Source: Neobacillus niacini NBRC 15566 (GTDB lineage Bacteria; Bacillota; Bacilli; Bacillales; Cytobacillaceae). From it: a stretch of DNA of 64,000 bases. The notes under the pieces are model-generated. The model worked only from the letters and a program-made list of their open reading frames with translations. It had not been told where the DNA came from and ran no database searches. Each line of letters opens with the position of its first letter. Position 1 is the stretch's first letter. Positions 15,509 through 24,472 of the stretch are shown here, one piece after another. Made by a program: the position numbers and the translations under genes. The stretch is taken from positions 1-64,000 of the forward strand of contig NZ_BCVA01000035.1 of the NCBI RefSeq assembly GCF_001591505.1. Reading direction: 5' to 3'.

Positions 15509-18500
15509 ATGAGTACGACGGAGGTTTATCAGCCGAAGCATCATATTCGTTTTGTAACGGCGTCTAGTTTGTTTGATGGTCACGACGCTTCGATTAATAT
15601 TATGAGAAGAATTCTTCAAGCGAGCGGAGCAGAGGTTATTCATCTTGGTCATAACCGTTCGGTCGAAGCGGTGGTCAATGCCGCAATTCAAGAGGACGCA
15701 CAGGGGATTGCGATTTCTTCTTATCAAGGCGGTCATGTCGAATACTTTAAGTATATGTACGATTTGCTGAAGGAAAAAGGCGCGCCGAACATCCGCATTT
15801 ATGGCGGCGGCGGCGGTGTTATTATCCCGCGCGAGATTAAAGAGCTGCATGATTACGGTATTGCTTGGATTTTTTCACCTGAGGACGGCAGGACGATGGG
15901 TCTTCAAGGAATGATTAACCGAATGCTGGAAGAATGCGACTTCCCAACCGTTACGGCGGACCATGCTGAGCATATTGAAAAGCTGCCAACTGGCGATGTT
16001 AATGCAATTTCAAAATTAATTACGCTTGCTGAGCTTCATGTTGATAGCAACCGAGAAGCTGCAGCCGCTGCGGAAAGCCTGCTTGAAAAAGTAAAATCGT
16101 TAACAAAGGAAATCCCTGTTGTCGGAATCACCGGTACTGGTGGTGCTGGAAAAAGCTCGCTTACGGACGAATTAATTCGCCGTTTTATCAACGAACTGCC
16201 CGATAAAAAAGTCGCGATTCTTTCCGTAGACCCGACCAAGCAAAAAACAGGTGGTGCACTGTTAGGCGACCGGATCCGAATGAATGCCATCTTTAATCCG
16301 AATGTTTACATGCGAAGCCTGGCCACACGATCCTCAAAATCAGAATTATCGCTTGCGATTAAAGATGCAGTTGCAGTCGTTAAGGCGGCTGGCTTTGACC
16401 TCGTGATTGTGGAAACCAGTGGTATTGGCCAGGGCGATGCAGAGATTACGGAAATTTGTGATGTCTCACTCTACGTCATGACCAGTGAGTTCGGTGCGCC
16501 TTCACAGCTTGAAAAAATTGATATGATTGATTTTGCGGACTTAATTGTCATTAATAAATTTGAGCGCAAGGGCTCTGAGGATGCACGCCGTCAGGTTCAA
16601 AAGCAATACCAGCGCAGTCATATGCTATTTGAAAAAGACACAAGTGAAATGCCTGTATACGGTACGATAGCAAGTCAGTTTAATGATCAAGGCACGAATG
16701 CGCTATTTGCGGCATTAATTGAAAAAGTAAATGAAAAAATGGGTACAAATTGGGTTACCTCTTTTACTAAATTTGCATTAGTAGAAAAGCAAAATGTGAT
16801 CATCCCAACGGACCGCCGCTATTACCTCCGGGAAATATCGGAAACAGTCCGCCGCTATCACAAAAAGGCTGAAGAGCAGGCAAATATTGCCCGGAAATTA
16901 TTTCAGCTCGAAGGTGCAATTGCTGCGGTCAAAGAAGCAGAAGCAAATCCAGAAGTGCTTGCTTCCTTAGAAGGCATTAAGCAAACAACAGAAGAAAAAT
17001 TAACACCAGAATCGAAAAAGATACTCGACGGCTGGGAAAAAACAAAGGCTGCTTATAAAGCGGATAAATTTGTCACAAGAATTCGTGATAAAGAAATTAT
17101 CACAGTCTTAAAAACTAAGAGCCTGTCTGGCATCGATATCCCAAAGGTCGTATTACCAGGATATAAAGATTACGGCGAAATCCTCCGCTGGGTGTACCGT
17201 GAGAATGTACCAGGTTCCTATCCGTTTACAGCTGGAGTGTTCCCGTTCAAACGCGAGGGGGAAGATCCGAAACGTCAATTTGCCGGCGAAGGAACGCCAG
17301 AGAGAACAAATCGCCGTTTCCACTATCTTTCAAAAGACGATTCCGCAAAACGTTTAAGTACGGCATTTGACTCGGTGACATTGTATGGTGAAGACCCCGA
17401 TCATCGCCCAGACATTTTTGGGAAAATTGGCGAGAGCGGCGTAAATGTTTGTACACTTGATGATATGAAAAAACTTTATGATGGTTTTGATTTGTGTCAT
17501 CCATCAACATCGGTGTCGATGACGATTAATGGTCCTGCGCCGATTATTTTAGCGATGTTCATGAATACGGCAATTGATCAACAGGTGAAGAAAAAAGAGG
17601 CTGAGCTTGGCCGCGTGTTAACAGTCGAGGAATTTGCGCAAGTGAAGGCTTATACGTTAAAAACTGTCCGCGGTACGGTGCAGGCGGATATTTTAAAAGA
17701 AGACCAAGGTCAAAATACGTGTATTTTTTCAACAGAGTTTGCCTTACGGATGATGGGCGATATTCAACAGTACTTCATTGACCAGCAGGTGCGTAACTAT
17801 TATTCAGTTTCTATTTCTGGCTATCATATTGCCGAGGCAGGGGCAAACCCAATTTCTCAGCTGGCGTTTACGCTTTCCAACGGATTTACCTATGTCGAGT
17901 ACTATTTAAGCCGCGGCATGAAAATTGATGATTTTGCGCCAAACTTATCATTCTTCTTCTCGAATGGCTTGGACCCAGAATATACCGTCATTGGCCGAGT
18001 GGCACGCCGTATTTGGGCAACGGTAATGCGTGACAAATATGGTGCTGCAGAACGGAGCCAAAAGCTGAAGTACCATGTTCAAACATCTGGTCGTTCGCTG
18101 CACGCACAAGAAATTGATTTTAATGATATTCGCACAACCTTGCAGGCATTGATGGCGTTACACGATAACTGTAATTCCCTTCATACCAATGCTTACGATG
18201 AGGCGATTACAACACCGACAGAAGAATCCGTTCGCCGCGCAATGGCGATTCAGATGATTATCACAAAAGAGCATGGGTTAACAAAGAATGAAAATCCGCT
18301 TCAAGGTTCGTTTATTGTTGAGGAATTAACAGATCTTGTGGAAGAAGCAGTTCTGCAAGAGTTTGAACGCTTAAATGACCGCGGCGGCGTTCTGGGTTCA
18401 ATGGAAACTCAGTATCAACGCGGAAAGATTCAGGATGAATCCATGTACTATGAAATGAAGAAGCATACGGGCGAGCTGCCAATAATAGGCGTCAATACGT

Positions 18501-18775
18501 ATTTAAATCCTAATCCTCCTTCAGAAGAAGACATCGACAGCATGGAGCTGGCAAGAGCGTCCTATGAGGAAAAGGAATTACAAATACAAAATTTACGTGC
18601 ATTCCAACAAGCACACGCAGCACAAACCGCAAAAGCACTAGAGCGCTTAAAAGCAGCAGCCGTAAACAACGAAAACATCTTTGCTGAACTAATGGAAACC
18701 GTACAAGTAGCCAGCCTAGGCCAAATCACAAAAGCACTATACGAAGTAGGCGGGCAATACCGAAGAAATATGTAA
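15509..18775 (+). CDS. icmF: Fused isobutyryl-CoA mutase IcmF
   Basis: Adenosylcobalamin enzyme interconverting isobutyryl-CoA and n-butyryl-CoA (some homologues also isovaleryl/pivalyl-CoA). The 1088-residue fusion has three parts: a B12 domain with FDGHD and the cobalt-ligand His at 25 plus GHNRS; a MeaI-like chaperone GTPase with P-loop GTGGAGKS at 209-216 and NKFERKGSEDA; and the mutase TIM barrel from about 560 (GTPERTNRRF, DLCHPSTSVSMTINGPAP, YYSVSISGYHIAEAGANPISQLAFT in part). Its product n-butyryl-CoA can enter the upstream dehydrogenase-thiolase set. The last ~75 codons are nearly free of third-position T. Confidence 0.95.
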   Translation: MSTTEVYQPKHHIRFVTASSLFDGHDASINIMRRILQASGAEVIHLGHNRSVEAVVNAAIQEDAQGIAISSYQGGHVEYFKYMYDLLKEKGAPNIRIYGGGGGVIIPREIKELHDYGIAWIFSPEDGRTMGLQGMINRMLEECDFPTVTADHAEHIEKLPTGDVNAISKLITLAELHVDSNREAAAAAESLLEKVKSLTKEIPVVGITGTGGAGKSSLTDELIRRFINELPDKKVAILSVDPTKQKTGGALLGDRIRMNAIFNPNVYMRSLATRSSKSELSLAIKDAVAVVKAAGFDLVIVETSGIGQGDAEITEICDVSLYVMTSEFGAPSQLEKIDMIDFADLIVINKFERKGSEDARRQVQKQYQRSHMLFEKDTSEMPVYGTIASQFNDQGTNALFAALIEKVNEKMGTNWVTSFTKFALVEKQNVIIPTDRRYYLREISETVRRYHKKAEEQANIARKLFQLEGAIAAVKEAEANPEVLASLEGIKQTTEEKLTPESKKILDGWEKTKAAYKADKFVTRIRDKEIITVLKTKSLSGIDIPKVVLPGYKDYGEILRWVYRENVPGSYPFTAGVFPFKREGEDPKRQFAGEGTPERTNRRFHYLSKDDSAKRLSTAFDSVTLYGEDPDHRPDIFGKIGESGVNVCTLDDMKKLYDGFDLCHPSTSVSMTINGPAPIILAMFMNTAIDQQVKKKEAELGRVLTVEEFAQVKAYTLKTVRGTVQADILKEDQGQNTCIFSTEFALRMMGDIQQYFIDQQVRNYYSVSISGYHIAEAGANPISQLAFTLSNGFTYVEYYLSRGMKIDDFAPNLSFFFSNGLDPEYTVIGRVARRIWATVMRDKYGAAERSQKLKYHVQTSGRSLHAQEIDFNDIRTTLQALMALHDNCNSLHTNAYDEAITTPTEESVRRAMAIQMIITKEHGLTKNENPLQGSFIVEELTDLVEEAVLQEFERLNDRGGVLGSMETQYQRGKIQDESMYYEMKKHTGELPIIGVNTYLNPNPPSEEDIDSMELARASYEEKELQIQNLRAFQQAHAAQTAKALERLKAAAVNNENIFAELMETVQVASLGQITKALYEVGGQYRRNM

Positions 18776-18782
18776 ATATATT

Positions 18783-18826
18783 ACAATGGCTTAATAGGCG
18801 TCAGCTTGTAAGCCATTGTTTTTTAT
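18783..18826 (+). terminator. Terminator after icmF
   Basis: ACAATGGCTTA (18783-18793) pairs perfectly with TAAGCCATTGT (18809-18819), followed by TTTTTTATTTAT. Confidence 0.9.
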
Positions 18827-18862
18827 TTATAATATGTAAAGAGTATCAATAATATTGGCACC

Positions 18863-19043
18863 CTGTTGATTGGAATGGAAGGCACGAAGACTCCTCGAAA
18901 ATGCTATCGCATTTTCTTCGTGCGTGGGCAAATTCGAGGAAGAAATTCAATGTCCTGCGGGAGACCCCACAGGCGCTTAAGCGCCGAGGAGGCTTCCCGG
19001 ACCCGCCCGCGGAAAGCGAAGTGCCTGGAATGGAAATCAACAG
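18863..19043. repeat. CTGTTGAT-ended intergenic element (181 bp)
   Basis: Starts CTGTTGATTGGAATGGAAGG and ends with TGGAAATCAACAG, giving terminal inverted repeats CTGTTGATTT-like. The interior has GACTCCT, GAGACCCCACAGGCGCTT and AGCGCCGAGGAGGCT, shared with 28377-28508. This copy carries about 45 extra bases after GACTCCT, including an ATGCTATCGCAT hairpin. Structure is MITE-like; similar elements are, to my memory, scattered in Bacillus genomes. Confidence 0.75.
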
Positions 19044-19151
19044 GCCAAGTTCAGTGAAACGAAAATATTTTTTTGACAAGTACTAATCTTGGCCACTTTT
19101 CTTATATAATAGATGAGCAAACATCAAAGGATCCCGGGGCAGGTGTTGACA

Positions 19152-19349
19152 ATGAAGATAAACTATACGTTTTTGGTATTAATCATTTTAGCCTGGCCGT
19201 TATACTATCTCTATCAACACCAATTAGGCGCCATCTCCTTCCTAGTATTGGCTATTTTCTTCTTTTCAAAGGCAATGAAAGAGTTGAAAATGATAAAAAA
19301 AGAGGAAAACCCTGATGATCACCAGCCAAAACGGGAAAAAATCAAGTAA
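19152..19349 (+). CDS. Small two-helix membrane protein, unknown function
   Basis: A 65-residue protein beginning MKINYTFLVLIILAWPLYYLY, with two hydrophobic stretches (about 5-21 and 24-41) and a charged cytoplasmic tail (KEENPDDHQPKREKIK). A GGCAGGTG stretch precedes the ATG at 19152. An overlapping frame from 19073 is also open, but its product is not membrane-like and has no ribosome site. Not recognised as a named family; it lies alone between icmF and rpoE. Confidence 0.55.
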   Translation: MKINYTFLVLIILAWPLYYLYQHQLGAISFLVLAIFFFSKAMKELKMIKKEENPDDHQPKREKIK

Positions 19350-19490
19350 AACAGTAGATAGAACTAGCATAAACGGGAGAATATTGTTTATAATGAAGAA
19401 TATGTCAAAAAACTAGCACTTAAGTGCAAATAGTTTTGCCCGTTATCACTCATTTTATAGAGTGTTAAATAGAGAAAGGAAGTGCCGAAA

Positions 19491-20078
19491 TTGAGTTTAC
19501 AAGGTTACTCAAAGGAGCAATTAAAAGAGTTTTCCCTCATTGAGCTAGCGTACGAATTTCTAAAAAACAGCAAACAGCCGATTTCCTTCAATGAACTAAT
19601 TAAAGAAATTGCGGCAGCTACAGAGCTTTCAGAAGATGGAATTAGATCAAGAATCGCACAATTCTATACAGACATAAATATTGATGGCCGTTTTCTTTCA
19701 TTAGGAGATAACCGCTGGGGTCTTCGCGTTTGGTATCCAGTTGATACAGCGGAAGAAGAAGTGGTTACAGTCATTAAGCCTAAGAAGAAAAAGGCGAAAA
19801 AGGTTGTCGATGAAGACGAACTTGAAGATTTTGATGATATCGAAGAAGATTATGATGAACTGGATGACTTTGCCGATGAAGACGATCTTCTTGATGACGA
19901 AGAGGACGATTTGCTGGATGACCTCGATGAAGTCGATGAATTAGACGATGAAGATGATGATGTGATCGATGATGACGATGAATTCGACCTTGATGAAGAA
20001 GAAGACCTTGACGAGGTCCTTGATGATGGAGAGGAAGATTTAGATGAAGCAGAGGATGAAGACGACGACTTATTATAG
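19491..20078 (+). CDS. rpoE: RNA polymerase delta subunit
   Basis: Firmicutes-specific RNA polymerase subunit that increases recycling and promoter selectivity. The 195-residue protein has a folded N-terminal HARE-type domain (about 1-90, ending in RFLSLGDNRWGLRVWYP), a Lys-rich hinge KPKKKKAKK and a disordered tail of about 90 residues that is almost all Asp and Glu. The TTG start at 19491 lies 8 bases after AAAGGAAG; GTG at 19482 is within that site. It precedes pyrG as in B. subtilis. Confidence 0.95.
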   Translation: MSLQGYSKEQLKEFSLIELAYEFLKNSKQPISFNELIKEIAAATELSEDGIRSRIAQFYTDINIDGRFLSLGDNRWGLRVWYPVDTAEEEVVTVIKPKKKKAKKVVDEDELEDFDDIEEDYDELDDFADEDDLLDDEEDDLLDDLDEVDELDDEDDDVIDDDDEFDLDEEEDLDEVLDDGEEDLDEAEDEDDDLL

Positions 20079-20080
20079 GC

Positions 20081-20120
20081 TTGACTTTTTATCTCTGCAC
20101 TTGTAGAATCTTTTTTGGGC
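20081..20120 (+). promoter_or_regulatory. pyrG promoter with GGGC initiation site (CTP-sensing reiterative transcription)
   Basis: TTGACT (20081-20086), a 17-base spacer, TAGAAT (20104-20109) and an initial GGGC at 20117-20120. This is the arrangement known for B. subtilis pyrG: at low CTP the polymerase stutters and adds extra G residues at the 5' end. The poly(G) then pairs with the pyrimidine-rich 5' arm of the downstream attenuator and prevents termination. The promoter starts 3 bases after the rpoE stop. Confidence 0.85.
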
Positions 20121-20156
20121 TCCTTTAAAAAGGAACGGATCATAATTTGCTTATAG

Positions 20157-20195
20157 AGCGCTCCCTTACATTGCGTAAGCGGAGTGCTTTTTTAT
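20157..20195 (+). terminator. pyrG leader attenuator
   Basis: AGCGCTCCCTTAC pairs with GTAAGCGGAGTGCT, followed by TTTTTTATTTT. The 5' arm contains CTCCCTT, the pyrimidine run expected to bind the reiterated G tract. It also serves as the rpoE terminator. Confidence 0.85.
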
Positions 20196-20318
20196 TTTGT
20201 CAGTCCATGATACACAGCTCTTTCGGCAATGACCGAGACTTCTTACGTATAAAAAATTTATAAAAGAAGCCTTAAACAACTGAAGATTGCACAAACTGAA
20301 TTAGAGGAGGATTATTTT

Positions 20319-21914
20319 ATGACGAAGTATATTTTTGTAACTGGCGGTGTGGTTTCATCGTTAGGAAAAGGAATCACCGCAGCCTCTTTAGGAAGGTTGC
20401 TAAAAAATCGCGGATTGAACGTAACGATTCAAAAGTTTGATCCTTATATTAATGTGGACCCAGGAACGATGAGTCCGTACCAGCACGGTGAAGTGTTCGT
20501 AACAGGTGATGGTGCCGAAACGGATTTAGACTTAGGCCACTATGAGCGTTTTATCGATATTAATTTAAATAAGTACAGCAATGTAACAACTGGGAAAATC
20601 TATTCAACCGTTTTACGCAAAGAGCGCCGCGGCGATTACTTAGGCGGTACGGTTCAAGTTATTCCCCACATTACGAATGAAATTAAAGAACGTGTTTTCC
20701 GCGCGGGCAATGAAACAAATGCAGATGTTGTTATCACTGAAATTGGCGGAACTGTAGGGGATATTGAATCACTGCCATTCCTAGAAGCAATCCGTCAAAT
20801 CAAGAGTGATATCGGAAGCTCCAATGTCATGTACATTCACTGTACCTTAATTCCGTACATTAAAGCAGCGGGTGAAATGAAGACGAAGCCGACGCAACAT
20901 AGTGTAAAAGAGCTTCGCAGTCTAGGGATTCAGCCAAATATCATCGTGGTACGTACAGAAATGCCTGTTTCTCAGGATATGAAGGATAAAATTGCTTTAT
21001 TCTGTGATATCGATGCAAAAGCAGTCATTGAATGCCGCGATGCCGATACACTTTATTCCATTCCATTGGCTCTGCAAGAACAGCATATGGATCAAATTGT
21101 TTGTGATCATCTAAAGCTAACAACTCCAGAACCTGAGATGACAGAATGGAAAGCTTTAGTTGATAAGGTTCTGAACCTTTCAAGTAAAACGCGCATTGGT
21201 CTCGTAGGAAAATATGTTGAACTTCAAGATGCGTATATTTCTGTTGTGGAAGCGATGAAGCATGCAGGTTATGCCTTTGATGCTGATGTAGAAATTAAAT
21301 GGATTAATGCGGAAGAAGTGAACGCAGAAAACGTTGCAGAACTTCTTCAAGATGTAGATGGAATCCTTGTTCCAGGAGGCTTTGGTGACCGCGGAATCGA
21401 AGGGAAAATCCAAGCAACCCGCTATGCCCGTGAATCGAAAAAGCCTTTCTTTGGCATCTGCTTAGGAATGCAGCTGGCGACAATTGAATATGCACGCCAT
21501 GTTTTAGGTTATCAAGATGCTCATTCTTCAGAGTTTGTACCTGATACGAAACATCCAATTATCGATTTACTTCCTGAACAAAAGGATGTGGAGGACCTGG
21601 GTGGAACATTAAGACTTGGTCTTTATCCATGCCGTGTGGTTGAAGGAACAAAAGCGTTCGCTGCCTATGAGGATGAAGTGGTGTATGAGCGTCACCGCCA
21701 CCGTTATGAGTTTAACAATCATTACCGTCAAGAAATGGAAGAAGCAGGATTTGTTTTCTCTGGTACAAGCCCAGACGGCCGTCTTGTGGAGATTATTGAG
21801 CTTAAAGATCATCCATGGTTTGTTGCGTCTCAGTTCCATCCGGAATTTGTCTCAAGACCAACACGTCCACAGCCGCTTTTCCGTGACTTTATTAAAGCTT
21901 CTTTGCAAAAATAG
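20319..21914 (+). CDS. pyrG: CTP synthase
   Basis: Aminates UTP to CTP with glutamine nitrogen and ATP. The 531-residue enzyme has the N-terminal synthetase domain (GGVVSSLGKGITAASLG at the ATP site; about 1-265) and a class I glutaminase domain with LVPGGFGDRG, the nucleophile Cys in GICLGMQ and the FHPEF His/Glu pair. The ribosome site is TTAGAGGAGG. Expression is probably set by the GGGC/attenuator leader just upstream. Confidence 0.98.
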   Translation: MTKYIFVTGGVVSSLGKGITAASLGRLLKNRGLNVTIQKFDPYINVDPGTMSPYQHGEVFVTGDGAETDLDLGHYERFIDINLNKYSNVTTGKIYSTVLRKERRGDYLGGTVQVIPHITNEIKERVFRAGNETNADVVITEIGGTVGDIESLPFLEAIRQIKSDIGSSNVMYIHCTLIPYIKAAGEMKTKPTQHSVKELRSLGIQPNIIVVRTEMPVSQDMKDKIALFCDIDAKAVIECRDADTLYSIPLALQEQHMDQIVCDHLKLTTPEPEMTEWKALVDKVLNLSSKTRIGLVGKYVELQDAYISVVEAMKHAGYAFDADVEIKWINAEEVNAENVAELLQDVDGILVPGGFGDRGIEGKIQATRYARESKKPFFGICLGMQLATIEYARHVLGYQDAHSSEFVPDTKHPIIDLLPEQKDVEDLGGTLRLGLYPCRVVEGTKAFAAYEDEVVYERHRHRYEFNNHYRQEMEEAGFVFSGTSPDGRLVEIIELKDHPWFVASQFHPEFVSRPTRPQPLFRDFIKASLQK

Positions 21915-21924
21915 AACAACAAAA

Positions 21925-21946
21925 GCCAGGCACAAGCCTGGCTTAT
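21925..21946. terminator. Bidirectional hairpin between pyrG and ywjG
   Basis: AAGCCAGGC / GCCTGGCTT, perfect 9-bp stem with a 4-base loop. It can serve both convergent genes and overlaps the ywjG stop. The upstream A run gives a U tract on the minus strand transcript. Confidence 0.75.
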
Positions 21947-22440
21947 TCATATTCTGCTAAAATTTCATCAATCGTAAATTTTAAGCCATAATATACATAC
22001 AAAGCTGCCATCGAAGACGGATAGCCGTAACGATTTCCAAAATCATCTGGCAGCAAACCTTTTGTCAGCTGTAAATTAATCGAAACATCAGCTAACTCTT
22101 CAAGTTTTCCGTCTTGAACCGATGTGGATACGGCTACAAACGGGATTCCTTTTTCCTGAAGCTTGCCAGCCAGTTCAATGGCTTCTTGGTCAGCAGAGGT
22201 CCGTGTAAACAAAAGTACCCGGTCGGCACTGGTTGCGGCATCGGCATCTGTTCTAGCACCTTTTAATGGTTCTGCACCCTCTAAGGCTTCAAATTCAACA
22301 CCTTTCATTTCCTTGAAGCCTATCACATAAATATTCTGTCCTTGGGCGAGCAGGCGGGCACCGTCCTCAAAGGAAAACTCTTCTTTTTCTTCAATTCGTT
22401 TAAATAATCCGGTCAATTGGGTTGTAAACATTTTTAACAA
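21943..22440 (-). CDS. ywjG: DUF2529 protein YwjG
   Basis: A 165-residue protein of the YwjG/DUF2529 family, function unknown. Its fold is reported to be SIS-like (sugar-isomerase type), in keeping with the ARLLAQG...VIGF and RVLLFTRTSADQEAIELA segments seen here. The TTG start at 22440 is well placed after AAGGAGGGG; an ATG three codons later is the alternative. It is transcribed opposite to pyrG and spo0F, the same arrangement as in B. subtilis. Confidence 0.88.
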   Translation of the reverse strand: MLKMFTTQLTGLFKRIEEKEEFSFEDGARLLAQGQNIYVIGFKEMKGVEFEALEGAEPLKGARTDADAATSADRVLLFTRTSADQEAIELAGKLQEKGIPFVAVSTSVQDGKLEELADVSINLQLTKGLLPDDFGNRYGYPSSMAALYVYYGLKFTIDEILAEYE

Positions 22441-22518
22441 TTAAAGCCCCTCCTTTACAAAGTTATTATAGCTCTTTGAAAATAAAAGACAATTACCATA
22501 AAATACCTTAAACTAAAT

Positions 22519-22547
22519 AGAGGATTTTTAGTAGAAATGTCGAAGAT
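22519..22547 (+). promoter_or_regulatory. spo0F sigma-H promoter with embedded Spo0A box
   Basis: AGAGGATTT (22519-22527) matches the sigma-H -35 RNAGGAWWW exactly. After 11 bases, GTCGAAGAT (22539-22547) matches RNNGAATWW with one mismatch. TGTCGAA (22538-22544) is a perfect 0A box overlapping the -10, suited to feedback control of spo0F by Spo0A-P. Confidence 0.75.
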
Positions 22548-22607
22548 TATTTAGTGGAAGAAATAGGAATCATTTATAGATAAAATTAGGGTGGAAGAGG
22601 TGGAGTT

Positions 22608-22979
22608 ATGAAAGAGAAAATTTTAATTGTTGACGATCAATTTGGGATCCGCATTTTATTAAATGAGGTGTTCTCAAAGGAAGGGTATCAAACCTTTCAG
22701 GCAGCAAATGGAATACAGGCACTTGATATTGTTACGAAGCATGACCCAGATCTCGTCCTATTGGATATGAAAATACCGGGTATGGATGGTATAGAAATTT
22801 TAAAAAGAATGAAGGTCATTGACCCGGATATTCGCGTGATTATTATGACGGCTTACGGTGAACTGGATATGATTCAGGAAGCAAGAGATCTTGGGGCGAT
22901 CACTCATTTTGCGAAGCCTTTTGATATTGATGATATCCGTGCAGCGGTAAGAAAGCACATACCACAAAAAGCAAATTAA
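22608..22979 (+). CDS. spo0F: Sporulation phosphorelay response regulator Spo0F
   Basis: Single-domain receiver (123 residues) that takes phosphate from sporulation kinases and passes it to Spo0B. The acidic pocket is D9/D10, the phospho-acceptor is D53 (LVLLDMKIPGMDG), with T81 and K103 completing the site; there is no output domain. The ribosome site is AAGAGGTGGAG. A sigma-H promoter with a 0A box lies upstream. Confidence 0.97.
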   Translation: MKEKILIVDDQFGIRILLNEVFSKEGYQTFQAANGIQALDIVTKHDPDLVLLDMKIPGMDGIEILKRMKVIDPDIRVIIMTAYGELDMIQEARDLGAITHFAKPFDIDDIRAAVRKHIPQKAN

Positions 22980-23211
22980 GCATTTTTTAATAAAGAATCA
23001 TTGTCGAAAACTGGTGCCGCTTTCATTGTGAACATTAAAAAAACTCGTCTTCTTTAATGGAATTTTACGAATCTGTTTGGTATGATAACTATGAACTTTT
23101 ACTGGTCCCTTTATCTTTCTCGAGTATACATAATCAGTGAAATGGTTGGAAATCCTTAATAGGAAAGCCCTAATTCGAGGAAATATACACCTATACCAAG
23201 GAGGAAATAAA

Positions 23212-24069
23212 ATGCCTTTAGTTTCAATGAAAGAAATGCTCATCAAAGCGAAAGCGGAAGGCTACGCGGTTGGGCAATTTAACATTAATAATTTAGAATT
23301 TACCCAAGCTATTCTTCAAGCTGCTCAAGAAGAAAATTCACCAGTTATTCTTGGTGTTTCTGAAGGTGCAGGTCGTTATATCGGCGGATTCAAAACAGTT
23401 GTGAAGATGGTAGAAGGGTTACTAGAAGATTACAAAATTACCGTTCCTGTTGCGATTCACCTGGATCACGGTTCAAGCTTTGAAAAGTGTAAAGAAGCAA
23501 TCGATGCAGGCTTCACTTCTGTTATGATTGACGCTTCTCATCATCCGTTTGACGAAAACGTAGCAACTACTTCAAAAGTGGTTGAATACGCTCATTCAAA
23601 AGGTGTTTCTGTTGAAGCAGAATTAGGAACAGTTGGCGGACAAGAAGATGACGTTGTTGCAGAAGGCGTTATTTACGCAGATCCTGCTGAATGTAAAGAA
23701 CTTGTTGAGCGTACAGGTATCGACTGTCTTGCACCAGCACTTGGTTCTGTACACGGTCCTTACAAAGGTGAGCCACAGCTTGGTTATAAGGAAATGGAAG
23801 AAATCGGTAATGCAACTGGTCTTCCACTTGTTTTACATGGTGGAACTGGTATCCCAACACATGATATTCAAAAATCAATTTCACTTGGTACAGCAAAGAT
23901 TAATGTAAACACTGAAAACCAAATTGCATCAGCAAAAGCGGTTCGTGAAACATTAGCAGCGAAGCCAAATGAATATGATCCACGTAAATACTTAGGCCCA
24001 GCTCGCGATGCCATCAAAGCAACAGTTATTGGCAAAATGCGCGAATTCGGTTCATCAGGTAGAGCATAA
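23212..24069 (+). CDS. fbaA: Fructose-bisphosphate aldolase, class II
   Basis: Zinc-dependent reversible cleavage of fructose 1,6-bisphosphate in glycolysis/gluconeogenesis. The 285 residues show HLDHGSS with the base Asp 85 and zinc ligand His 86, EAELGTVGGQEDDV, GSVHGPYKGEP and VLHGGTGIP. ATG at 23212 follows AAGGAGG. Codon usage is strongly biased, as in a highly expressed gene. The leader (22980-23211) contains another TGTCGAA (23002-23008) of uncertain meaning. The transaldolase gene that follows fbaA in B. subtilis is absent here. Confidence 0.97.
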   Translation: MPLVSMKEMLIKAKAEGYAVGQFNINNLEFTQAILQAAQEENSPVILGVSEGAGRYIGGFKTVVKMVEGLLEDYKITVPVAIHLDHGSSFEKCKEAIDAGFTSVMIDASHHPFDENVATTSKVVEYAHSKGVSVEAELGTVGGQEDDVVAEGVIYADPAECKELVERTGIDCLAPALGSVHGPYKGEPQLGYKEMEEIGNATGLPLVLHGGTGIPTHDIQKSISLGTAKINVNTENQIASAKAVRETLAAKPNEYDPRKYLGPARDAIKATVIGKMREFGSSGRA

Positions 24070-24472
24070 TACGAAAGCTACAAGCCTAGGCCGCTGTAGC
24101 TAGAAATAATTTTAATATAAGAGGACTTTGTCCTCTTGAAAACACTATTATATGTTGGTACATTGATAGTAAATTTGAAACCGCCCCTTAACCAATGGGC
24201 GGTTTCAAAACGCGGTGAGAAGACTGAAAATTCAAGAAATTTGTCGAACCTTTTAAGGATTGGGAAGGCCTTAACACCTAAATTTTCCATTTTCTAAAAC
24301 TTTTTTTCATATTGATACATGAAAATAAGATATTGGTGTAAACTATATGATAGACAAACTGTCGGATTATGTAATTTGCTGTTGGAAATAATTACCTAAG
24401 ACAAGTGGATTATCAATTTAGTTGTTTACTAAAGGTCACATTCCATCCCAATGGCATAGAAGGGAGTCGAAA
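24070..24472. other. fbaA-murAB spacer with three hairpins
   Basis: No gene in 403 bases. Hairpins are AGCTACA/TGTAGCT (24076-24101, followed by AGAAATAATTTT, the likely fbaA terminator), AAGAGGAC/GTCCTCTT (24119-24137) and GAAACCGCCC/GGGCGGTTTC (about 24177-24207, perfect 10-bp stem, no T run). The rest is A/T-rich and presumably holds the murAB promoter, which I cannot place with confidence. Confidence 0.6.

Noticed and set aside
19050..19130. Promoter from TTGACA (about 19073) and TATAAT for the small membrane gene
   Set aside because: The two boxes are about 25 bases apart, too far for a standard sigma-A promoter.
19073..19315. Alternative frame overlapping the small membrane protein gene
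   Set aside because: No ribosome site at its start and no recognisable features; the frame from 19152 gives a coherent two-helix protein.
23002..23008. TGTCGAA upstream of fbaA as a Spo0A box
   Set aside because: A lone 7-mer with no promoter context; kept only as a remark.
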